A stretch of DNA of 64,000 bases, from assembly GCF_000975115.1 (NCBI RefSeq), contig NZ_BBRE01000001.1, forward strand, positions 1,083,322 through 1,147,321, read 5' to 3'. Numbering within the stretch: the stretch's first letter is position 1; every line of letters starts with the position of its first letter. A model generated the notes under the pieces. That model was not told the origin of the DNA. It did not search any database and was given only the letters and a program-made list of their open reading frames with translations. Positions 47,128-54,514 of this stretch are shown here, one piece after another. The translations under genes were made by a program, and so were the position numbers. The stretch is from Demequina oxidasica (GTDB lineage: Bacteria > Actinomycetota > Actinomycetes > Actinomycetales > Demequinaceae).

Positions 47128-48531
47128 TTAGACGGACGACTGGCCGACCTGTCCTTCTGAGCGCACCGCCGGGGGCATCTTCACGAACAGCAGCATGATC
47201 ATCCCCGCGAGGACCACGGAGATGATTCCGAACACGCCCCAGATGGTCGCGCCGGTGAGGGTAATCACGATCGACGACATGGCGGGTGCGAGGAATGACG
47301 CCGCTCTCCCGGTGGTGGCGTAGAGGCCAAAAATCTCACTCTCGCGACCGGGCGGGCTGACCCGTGCCAGGAGGGAGCGGGACGCAGCCTGGGCGGGGCC
47401 CACGAAGGCGGTGAGTAGCAACCCGAAGACCCAGAAGACGATGTTGCCTTCAGCGTGCAGGATGACCACGGCCAGGCCGGAGAACACAATCCCTCCGAGC
47501 GCAAACAGGATGACCGCGCGGGGGCCCAGCCAGTCATCGAAGCGTCCGGCGATGATCGTCGACACCCCGGCGATCAGGTTGGCCGCGATGCCGAACATGA
47601 TGACTTCCTGGTTGGAGAACCCGAACGACTTGGAGGCGATGATCGCGCCAAAGGTGAAGACTCCGGCCAGGCCGTCGCGGTAGACGGCGGAGGCGAACAG
47701 GAACCACAGCGTGCTGCGGGCATCGCGCCAGAGTTCCTTGAGGTCGTGAATCAGCACGGCATAGCCGCGCCAGATGCTCACTCGCGCGTGCTGGGTGCCG
47801 GTCACCTCGGGCACGTACGCGAAGATGGGCCACGCGAACAGGACGGTCCACACGGCACACCCGACGGCAATCAGGCGATACGCCATCCCGTTGGACGTGT
47901 CCATGCCCCACCAGTCGGCGCCGTCCGCGACGACCACGATGACCAAGGCCACGATCCCGCCGATGTAACCCAAGCCCCAGCCGAGCCCCGACACGCGACC
48001 CACGGACTTCTTGTTGCTGACCTGGACGAGCATGGCGTTGTAGTTCACGCCAGCAATCTCGTTGAAGACAGCGCCGATCGCGATGAGGGAGGCGCCCAGC
48101 AGGAAGAACGACGGCTGTGCCTGGACAAAGAAAAGGCCGAACATGCACCCGATCAGGACCAGGGTGCAGCCACCCAGCCACACCTTGCGACGCCCGCTCG
48201 AGTCTGCCCGCTGCCCGATGACCGGCGCGATCAGGGCAACGAAGACCCCGGCAATGGTGACGGCCCAGCCCACCTTGGAGACGAGCGCGGCGATGGCAGC
48301 GTCGTACGTCGCATTCCCCTCGCCCAGCGCTGCGATCGCGGGATCGATGAAACTGTCGCTCGCGAGGTAGAGCGCGACAAAGACGAAGGTGATGATCACG
48401 GAGTTGAACGGCTGCGTCGCCCAGTCCCAGAGCGCCCAGGAGATCACTCGTTTACGCGGAATCCGCTCCGCTACCCCGGAGCCGGGGTCGCCCAAGGCGA
48501 GTACGTGCGGGGGCGTCGGCGCGTCCGTCAT
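47128..48531 (-). CDS. MFS transporter, UMF1/Atg22-like
   Basis: A 467-residue membrane protein with 11-12 hydrophobic segments. WALWDWATQPFNSVIITFVF near the start and the loop VSGLGWGLGYIGGIVALVIV are typical of UMF1-type MFS proteins, relatives of yeast vacuolar Atg22, for which amino-acid efflux has been proposed. PVIGQRADSSGRRKVWL is MFS motif A. It converges with gyrA and begins an accessory block absent from the usual gyrA-DUF3566 neighbourhood. The substrate is unknown. Confidence 0.87.
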   Translation of the reverse strand: MTDAPTPPHVLALGDPGSGVAERIPRKRVISWALWDWATQPFNSVIITFVFVALYLASDSFIDPAIAALGEGNATYDAAIAALVSKVGWAVTIAGVFVALIAPVIGQRADSSGRRKVWLGGCTLVLIGCMFGLFFVQAQPSFFLLGASLIAIGAVFNEIAGVNYNAMLVQVSNKKSVGRVSGLGWGLGYIGGIVALVIVVVADGADWWGMDTSNGMAYRLIAVGCAVWTVLFAWPIFAYVPEVTGTQHARVSIWRGYAVLIHDLKELWRDARSTLWFLFASAVYRDGLAGVFTFGAIIASKSFGFSNQEVIMFGIAANLIAGVSTIIAGRFDDWLGPRAVILFALGGIVFSGLAVVILHAEGNIVFWVFGLLLTAFVGPAQAASRSLLARVSPPGRESEIFGLYATTGRAASFLAPAMSSIVITLTGATIWGVFGIISVVLAGMIMLLFVKMPPAVRSEGQVGQSSV

Positions 48532-48611
48532 AAGACATAGTGTGCCGGTGGACGGTGACCAACGGGTAACGAACGCGCGAACGCCGCGAATTTGAGCGAT
48601 ACGATCAGAAA

Positions 48612-49601
48612 ATGGACAAGCGCGAAGCCCCCGTCAACCCCACGGCCACGGTGATGGATTGGCACCCTGACATCCTCGAGGGATACGAGGCAGCGAGGCT
48701 GCCGGAGCCCACACGAACACGTCGCAACCGTGGTGCGGTGCGCACCCTGGTACGCCGCATTGATCAGCCCGCCCATCCGCGCGGCATCGTCGTGCACGTC
48801 CATGGCCGCAATGACTATTACTTCCAGACTCACGTGGCCGATGCTTTTGCTGGGCACGGATTGGCGTTCTACGCCGTGGACATGCGCCGCGCGGGCCGTT
48901 CGCTCCAGCCGGATGAACTCCCCCACCACTTCACGCGCATCGCCGAACTAGGCGAGGACATCACCGCCGCGATCGATGCCGCGGTTGCCGATGCTGGTGA
49001 CCTGCCGGTGATAGTCCATAGTCACTCCACCGGAGCGCTCGGTGCGGCGATCTGGGCCAGCGATGTGTCCCACCCCAACCTCGCGGGCGTGATCCTCAAC
49101 AGCCCCCTCTTTGGGCTCAGGCTCAAGAGCTGGAAGGCCATCGGAATCGAACTCACGCCGGTAATCGGAGCGGTCGCCCCCACCTTAATCATGGATCCAG
49201 CACCCACCGTCTACACCCAGCGCCTCGCAGCCCAGGACGGCGGTGGCTGGGTGTTCGACGGCGCCTGGAAGAAGTCGACGGGCGAGCCGGCCACCGCGGG
49301 CTGGCTGGGAGCCACCGTCTCCGCGCGTCGCCGCGTGGCCAAGGGGTTGAGTATTGAGGTGCCCGTGCTCGTCGCCCATGCCGACTCCACCGGCCCTGAC
49401 AAGTTCGACAACCCGCGCGTGGACTCCCAGGACACCGTGGTGGACGTGGACCCGATCCGCAAGAGTGGACCCGGCCTCGGAGCCAACGTGACAATGCTGG
49501 AGGTGGCGGGAGCGATGCACGACGTTTCGTTGTCAGCGCCGGGCCCCCGGCAGGTCTACTTCGATGCGGTGACGCAGTGGCTCGACTCCATCCTGGACTA
49601 G
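48612..49601 (+). CDS. Alpha/beta hydrolase (monoglyceride-lipase/serine-aminopeptidase type)
   Basis: A 329-residue hydrolase. The oxyanion region GIVVHVHGRNDYYF, nucleophile elbow HSHSTGALGAA, acid AHADSTGPDKFDNPR and GAMHDVSLS His form a plausible catalytic triad. The elbow lacks the first glycine of GxSxG (Ser instead). No signal peptide is seen, so it is cytoplasmic. It precedes a GDPD enzyme by 45 bases on the same strand; together they may act on glycerol-type lipids, which is inference. TACGAT ends seven bases before the ATG, so a leaderless mRNA is possible. Confidence 0.83.
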   Translation: MDKREAPVNPTATVMDWHPDILEGYEAARLPEPTRTRRNRGAVRTLVRRIDQPAHPRGIVVHVHGRNDYYFQTHVADAFAGHGLAFYAVDMRRAGRSLQPDELPHHFTRIAELGEDITAAIDAAVADAGDLPVIVHSHSTGALGAAIWASDVSHPNLAGVILNSPLFGLRLKSWKAIGIELTPVIGAVAPTLIMDPAPTVYTQRLAAQDGGGWVFDGAWKKSTGEPATAGWLGATVSARRRVAKGLSIEVPVLVAHADSTGPDKFDNPRVDSQDTVVDVDPIRKSGPGLGANVTMLEVAGAMHDVSLSAPGPRQVYFDAVTQWLDSILD

Positions 49602-49646
49602 CGTTCGCTGCGCCCCAGATGTAGCCGGCGTGGGTACCGTGGAGAC

Positions 49647-50417
49647 ATGACGACTCGGCACCCGTACTTCGACAACAACGGTCTTCCCATCGCGCTCGCG
49701 CATCGAGGCTTCTCGCTGGATGGCCTAGAGAACTCGATGCGGGCTTTCCAGTCCGCGGTTGACCTAGGCTACGGCTACCTCGAGACCGATGCCCACGGAA
49801 CTCTGGATGGCGTGGCGGTGGCGCTGCACGACGCGACGCTCGACCGGACTACCGACGCGACGGGCGAGGTTTCCAACCGGCGCTGGGACTCGGTGAAGGT
49901 GGCCCGCATCGGCGGCATCGAACCCGTTCCCGCCCTGGAGGACGTGTTGGGCACCTGGCCCACCGTCAAGGTCAACATCGACGTCAAGGGCGTCTCTGCC
50001 ATTGAGCCTGTCGCGAAGGTGATCGAGAAGACCAAGTCGCACGACCGCGTGTGCATCGGGTCCTTCTCTGCGGATCGTCGCCGCAAGACCCTCAAACTAC
50101 TCAGCCGGCCGGTCGCGAGCCCCGCAGCTCAGCGCGAGGCGATTGGGTGGCTGATCGGCTCGGTTCTGGGCGCCGACCCGGAGATCACGCTCGGCGAGGT
50201 CGATGCGCTACAGATTCCCTGGCGCAATGGCCGCGTCAAGTTCCTCCGCAAGCGCCAGGTGGCGTCAGCGCATGAGGCGGGCCGCCAGATTCACGTGTGG
50301 ACCATCAACGACCGTGACGAGATGGTGGAACTGCTGGATCTAGGCGTGGACGGCATCGTGAGCGATCGAGCCGACATTCTCAAGGAAGTGCTGGTGGAAC
50401 GCGGCCAGTGGGCCTAG
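49647..50417 (+). CDS. Glycerophosphodiester phosphodiesterase
   Basis: Splits glycerophosphodiesters to glycerol 3-phosphate and an alcohol. The 256-residue protein has the GDPD hallmarks IALAHRGFSLDGLENS, YLETDAHGTLDGVAVALHD with metal ligands, and VWTINDRDEMVELLDLGVDGIVSD. No signal peptide is visible, so intracellular. TACCGT ends seven bases before the ATG, suggesting a leaderless mRNA. The glycerol kinase gene at the window's end would fit the same glycerol route but is 13 kb away. Confidence 0.92.
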   Translation: MTTRHPYFDNNGLPIALAHRGFSLDGLENSMRAFQSAVDLGYGYLETDAHGTLDGVAVALHDATLDRTTDATGEVSNRRWDSVKVARIGGIEPVPALEDVLGTWPTVKVNIDVKGVSAIEPVAKVIEKTKSHDRVCIGSFSADRRRKTLKLLSRPVASPAAQREAIGWLIGSVLGADPEITLGEVDALQIPWRNGRVKFLRKRQVASAHEAGRQIHVWTINDRDEMVELLDLGVDGIVSDRADILKEVLVERGQWA

Positions 50418-50445
50418 TGCCCGAGCAAGCCACCGCATCGGCTTC

Positions 50446-50482
50446 TTTTGACTGAATCAAAACAAGCCCCTAGGCTAATGAG
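50446..50482 (+). promoter_or_regulatory. furA promoter with overlapping palindrome
   Basis: A -35 TTGACT (50448-50453), 17-base spacer, and -10 TAGGCT (50471-50476) place the start of transcription at the furA GTG (50483), giving a leaderless mRNA. A perfect inverted repeat TTTTGA-N5-TCAAAA (50446-50462) covers the -35, where a bound repressor would block polymerase. FurA binding itself to this site is inference. Confidence 0.65.
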
Positions 50483-50968
50483 GTGACCACCACGCAGCCC
50501 GCGACCCTCGCGCCCGATGGCGCCAGCGTGCTACGCGCGGCCGGCTTGCGGGTCACCGATTCGCGTGTCCAGGTGATGATCGCGCTCGCGGCGATTCCCC
50601 ACGCTGGCGCCGATGCTGTCTATGCTCGCGTCCGCGAGTCCCTGCCGAACACCTCGCGCCAGGCTGTCTACAACGTGCTTGGCGACTTGACCCGTGCCGG
50701 GATCGTCCGTCGCATCGAGCCTGCCGGACAGCCGGGCCTCTTCGAGCTTCGCGTGGGGGACAACCATCACCACGTGATCTGTACCAACTGTGGCGTGGTT
50801 GCCGACGTCGATTGCGCGGTTGGTCACGCACCGTGCTTGACCCCGAGCACCGAGGGTGGCTTTGTCATCGCCGAGGCCGAGGTCACCTACTGGGGGCTGT
50901 GCGGCGACTGCCGGTCAGGATCCACGGCACAAGTTTCAACCAATCTCATCTCAACGAAGGAGAAGTGA
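50483..50968 (+). CDS. furA: Fur-family regulator, FurA/CatR-like
   Basis: A 161-residue metal-dependent repressor. The winged helix holds [27 protein letters not shown]. The metal/dimer part has [20 protein letters not shown] and the CGDC pair near the C-terminus. In actinobacteria, FurA lies directly before a catalase and represses it until peroxide oxidises the protein. The start is GTG at 50483, exactly where the promoter predicts transcription to begin, so no ribosome site is expected. The stop is one base from katA. Confidence 0.92.
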   Translation: MTTTQPATLAPDGASVLRAAGLRVTDSRVQVMIALAAIPHAGADAVYARVRESLPNTSRQAVYNVLGDLTRAGIVRRIEPAGQPGLFELRVGDNHHHVICTNCGVVADVDCAVGHAPCLTPSTEGGFVIAEAEVTYWGLCGDCRSGSTAQVSTNLISTKEK

Positions 50969-50969
50969 C

Positions 50970-52481
50970 ATGACTGAAAAGTTCACGACCAATGATGCAG
51001 GCGCTCCGGTCGCGTCCGACGACCACTCGCTCAGTGTCGGCCAAGACGGCCCCATTTCGCTGACCGACCACTACCTGGTCGAGAAGCTCGCGCAGTTCAA
51101 CCGCGAGCGTGTCCCTGAGCGCGTGGTGCACGCCAAGGGCGGCGGAGCCTTCGGCACCTTGACCGTCACCGAGGACGTGTCCAAGTACACCCGTGCCGCA
51201 CTTTTCCAGCCGGGCGCGAAGACCGAGATGCTCGCACGCTTCTCCACCGTGGCTGGCGAGCAGGGCTCACCCGACACCTGGCGTGACCCGCGCGGCTTTG
51301 CGCTCAAGTTCTACACGACTGAGGGCAACTACGACCTAGTCGGCAACAACACCCCCGTCTTCTTCATCAAGGACGGCATCAAGTTCCCCGACTTTATCCG
51401 CTCGCAGAAGCGCCTTCCCGGCTCGCACCTGCGCGACAACGACATGCAGTGGGACTTCTGGACGCTGCGCCCCGAGTCCGCTCACCAGGTCACCTGGCTC
51501 ATGGGTGACCGTGGCCTGCCGCGTTCGTGGCGTGAGATGAACGGCTACGGCTCGCACACGTACCAGTGGATTAACGCCGAGGGTGAGCGCTTCTGGGTGA
51601 AGTACCACTTCATCTCCGAGCAGGGCGTTCACAACATGACGGGTGACGAGGCAGCTCAGCTGGCGGGATCGGACTCCGACCACCACATCCGTGACCTCTA
51701 TACGCACATCGAGGAGGGTGAGTTCCCCACGTGGACGTTGTACGTGCAGATCATGCCCTACGACGAGGCAAAGGACTACCGCTTCAACCCGTTCGACCTC
51801 ACCAAGACCTGGTCCAAGGATGACTACCCGCGCATCAAGGTGGGCACCATGGAGCTCAACCGCAACCCGGAGAACTACTTTGGCGAGATTGAGTCGGCGA
51901 CGTTCTCCCCGGCGAACTTTGTCCCCGGCATTGGCCCGTCGCCAGACAAGATGCTGATGGCCCGCATCTTCAGCTACGCGGATGCTCACCGCTACCGCGT
52001 GGGCACCAATCACGCGCAGTTGCCCGTCAACCAGCCCAAGAACGCCGATGCGAACGGCCACTCGTACTCCAAGGAAGGCTCGATGCGCTACAACTTTGCG
52101 TCGGCCGACACCCCGGTGTACGCGCCCAACTCGAAGGGTGGAGCTCACGCCGACCCCGAGCGCGCCGCCGAGTCCGGTGGCTGGGAGACCGACGGCGAGA
52201 TGACTCGCGCTGCCGCTACCCTGCACGCTGAGGACGACGACTTCGGTCAGCCCGGAACGCTCTACCGCGAGGTGTTCAACGATGCCGAGCGTCAGAGCCT
52301 GCTCGACCAGATCACCGGGCACGTGGGCGCCGTCAAGTCCGACGACATTCGTGAGCGCGCGATCCAGTACTGGACCAACGTGGATGGCGACCTCGGCGCC
52401 AAGCTGCGCGCGAACCTCGCTGGCGAGGCTCCCGACGAGGCCGGTGACCCCGGCACCAAGTGGGAGCCCACCGACGCGTAG
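50970..52481 (+). CDS. katA: Monofunctional heme catalase
   Basis: Breaks hydrogen peroxide into water and oxygen. The 503-residue protein has the active His in [13 protein letters not shown], the Asn in [12 protein letters not shown], and the heme-ligand Tyr in [14 protein letters not shown]. The length fits small-subunit clade 3 catalases. The ATG at 50970 has GAAGGAG upstream, one base after the furA stop, so the two genes form an operon. The open frame that starts inside furA is not used. A strong terminator follows. Confidence 0.96.
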   Translation: MTEKFTTNDAGAPVASDDHSLSVGQDGPISLTDHYLVEKLAQFNRERVPERVVHAKGGGAFGTLTVTEDVSKYTRAALFQPGAKTEMLARFSTVAGEQGSPDTWRDPRGFALKFYTTEGNYDLVGNNTPVFFIKDGIKFPDFIRSQKRLPGSHLRDNDMQWDFWTLRPESAHQVTWLMGDRGLPRSWREMNGYGSHTYQWINAEGERFWVKYHFISEQGVHNMTGDEAAQLAGSDSDHHIRDLYTHIEEGEFPTWTLYVQIMPYDEAKDYRFNPFDLTKTWSKDDYPRIKVGTMELNRNPENYFGEIESATFSPANFVPGIGPSPDKMLMARIFSYADAHRYRVGTNHAQLPVNQPKNADANGHSYSKEGSMRYNFASADTPVYAPNSKGGAHADPERAAESGGWETDGEMTRAAATLHAEDDDFGQPGTLYREVFNDAERQSLLDQITGHVGAVKSDDIRERAIQYWTNVDGDLGAKLRANLAGEAPDEAGDPGTKWEPTDA

Positions 52482-52523
52482 GTAAACCACTGCGCCGGCA
52501 CGACGCATCACTGATCACGCCTG

Positions 52524-52557
52524 AAGGGCCGGGTCTCCGAAAGGAGGCCCGGCCCTT
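52524..52557 (+). terminator. Terminator after katA
   Basis: A stem of about 15 base pairs (52524-52538 with 52543-52557) is closed by a stable GAAA tetraloop and followed by CTGCG rather than a T run. Confidence 0.8.
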
Positions 52558-52593
52558 CTGCGCGCCAGCGCGCAAGGGCGAGGGTCTTCGCCC

Positions 52594-52644
52594 AGCAGTC
52601 GCTCAGTGCGGGTTTGGACCCCACTTTCGCACTGAGTGACTGCT
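52594..52644. repeat. Long inverted repeat between katA and sulP
   Basis: Arms of 17 bases with one mismatch (52594-52610 and 52628-52644, AGCAGTCGCTCAGTGCG and its partner) flank a 17-base GGTTTGG-containing loop. There is no T run and the katA terminator already lies just upstream. The 390-base gap between katA and sulP holds only these two hairpins and no gene. Confidence 0.75.
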
Positions 52645-52872
52645 CAGAGGCACTCGGTGGCGCGGCGTCACCGTTGGGCGACGGGACGCGGAACCCGGCC
52701 GCAGCATCGGGCAAAATGGGACGCAAGATTCCCGTCGGGTACCCTGGTGTAGGCCGTCGACGGCCACCACCCAATTTTTTGCGCGGACATACGCCTGCGC
52801 CCCGGCCGGTGCGCGCCTTGCGCCACGGCGACGATTTGAGGCGAGAATCTACTCGCCGCCGTGAGGATAGCC

Positions 52873-54501
52873 ATGACGACGAGCAAGAACAGCCAGCCAG
52901 AAAACAACTCCGAGACCCAAGAGCCCACACCCCAAGAACAGACGGCCGATGCGGCGGTTCAGACCATCGCGGAAGCTCGCACCGCGACGGGAGTGCCCGA
53001 GGTGACGAACGCGTGGGGTCGCATCACGCAGCCCAAGACGTGGGGTCGCCCCGAGTGGCTGAGCCCGCGCATCGCTCGCACCGAGATCTTGTCGGGCTTG
53101 GTCGTGGCGCTCGCGCTTATCCCAGAAGCCATCAGCTTCTCGATCATCGCCGGCGTGGACCCCCGCGTGGGTCTCTTCGCTTCGTTCACCATGGCGATCT
53201 CGATCGCCTTTCTGGGCGGACGCCCCGCGATGATCTCGGCCGCGACGGCCGCCGTCGCCCTAGTGCTTGCGCCGCTCGCGCGTGACTACGGCCTCGACTA
53301 CATGATCGCCGCAGTCATCCTGGGCGGAATCATCCAGGTGCTGTTCGCGGTGCTCGGCATCGCCAAGCTGATGCGCTTCATTCCCCGCTCGGTCATGGTG
53401 GGATTTGTCAACGCGCTCGCGATCCTCATCTTTATGTCGCAGATCCCCCACCTACAGAACGTGTCCTGGGTGGTCTACCCGTTGGTGATTGCCGGACTAG
53501 CGATCATTACGTTCTTCCCCAAGCTCACCAAGGTGGTGCCGGCACCGCTCGTCGCGATCGTTGGCCTGACCCTGGTGACCACCATCTTCGCGATCGCAGT
53601 TCCCACCGTCGGTGACGAGGGCGCGTTGCCCGAGGGCCTGCCATCACTGCTGTTCCCGAACGTCCCGTTCAACCTGGAGACGTTGCAGATCATCTTCCCG
53701 TTCGCGCTTGGTATGGCCGCGGTTGGCCTGCTCGAGTCGCTAATGACCGCCAAGCTCGTGGACGATGTGACGGATACCCACTCGGACAAGACTCGCGAGG
53801 CCTGGGGCCAGGGTGCCGCGAACATCATCACCGGCTTCTTTGGTGGCATGGGTGGTTGCGCGATGATCGGCCAGACCATGATCAACGTGAAGGTGGGGCG
53901 TGCACGCACGCGCCTGTCGACGTTCATGGCCGGCATCTTCCTGCTAATCCTGATCCTGGTGCTCGGCGACGTAGTCGCGTCGATCCCCATGGCCGCGCTG
54001 GTCGCCGTGATGATCTTTGTCGCGTGGGCGACGTTTGACTGGCACTCGATGCGCTGGAGCACGCTCAAGCGCATGCCTAAGTCGGAGACCGCCGTCATGC
54101 TAGTCACTGTCGCTGTGGTGGTCGTGACTCACAACCTCGCGTACGGCGTCGTGGCCGGCGTGCTGCTGGCCAGCATCCTGTTCGCGCGTCGCGTCGCGCA
54201 CCTCGCGACTGTCGTGGGCGGCCCCATCGAGGGAAACACCCGCCGCTACACCGTCACTGGCGAGCTCTTCTTTGCGAGCTCCAACGACCTGTTCAGTCAG
54301 TTCGACTATGCCGGTGACCCCGAGAACATCGTGATCGACATGACCCAGTCACACGTGTGGGATGCCTCAACCGTCGCGACCCTCGACAGCATCGTCTACA
54401 AGTACGAGAACCACGGCAAGAGCGTGGACATCCAGGGCCTGAACGACGAGTCTCTCAAGTTCCACGGCCGTATGTCGGGTCACCTGGGTGGCGGTCACTA
54501 A
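52873..54501 (+). CDS. SulP-family anion transporter with STAS domain
   Basis: A 542-residue membrane protein. The N-terminal 55 residues are Gln/Glu/Thr-rich, then about 11 hydrophobic segments. ALALIPEAISFSIIAGVDPR is the SulP signature. A C-terminal STAS domain (about 425-542) contains IVIDMTQSHVWDASTVATLD. Substrates in this family include sulfate, bicarbonate and other anions; none can be chosen here. ATG at 52873 with GAGGAT upstream; a GTG four codons earlier is possible. It converges with the DUF2156 gene. A link to the adjacent catalase is not evident. Confidence 0.93.
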   Translation: MTTSKNSQPENNSETQEPTPQEQTADAAVQTIAEARTATGVPEVTNAWGRITQPKTWGRPEWLSPRIARTEILSGLVVALALIPEAISFSIIAGVDPRVGLFASFTMAISIAFLGGRPAMISAATAAVALVLAPLARDYGLDYMIAAVILGGIIQVLFAVLGIAKLMRFIPRSVMVGFVNALAILIFMSQIPHLQNVSWVVYPLVIAGLAIITFFPKLTKVVPAPLVAIVGLTLVTTIFAIAVPTVGDEGALPEGLPSLLFPNVPFNLETLQIIFPFALGMAAVGLLESLMTAKLVDDVTDTHSDKTREAWGQGAANIITGFFGGMGGCAMIGQTMINVKVGRARTRLSTFMAGIFLLILILVLGDVVASIPMAALVAVMIFVAWATFDWHSMRWSTLKRMPKSETAVMLVTVAVVVVTHNLAYGVVAGVLLASILFARRVAHLATVVGGPIEGNTRRYTVTGELFFASSNDLFSQFDYAGDPENIVIDMTQSHVWDASTVATLDSIVYKYENHGKSVDIQGLNDESLKFHGRMSGHLGGGH

Positions 54502-54514
54502 CACCTGCCGATCG

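Noticed and set aside
47455-48540. A 361-codon open frame on the plus strand
   Set aside because: It is antisense to the Atg22-like transporter, very charged and repetitive, and unlike any protein family; a shadow of the real gene.
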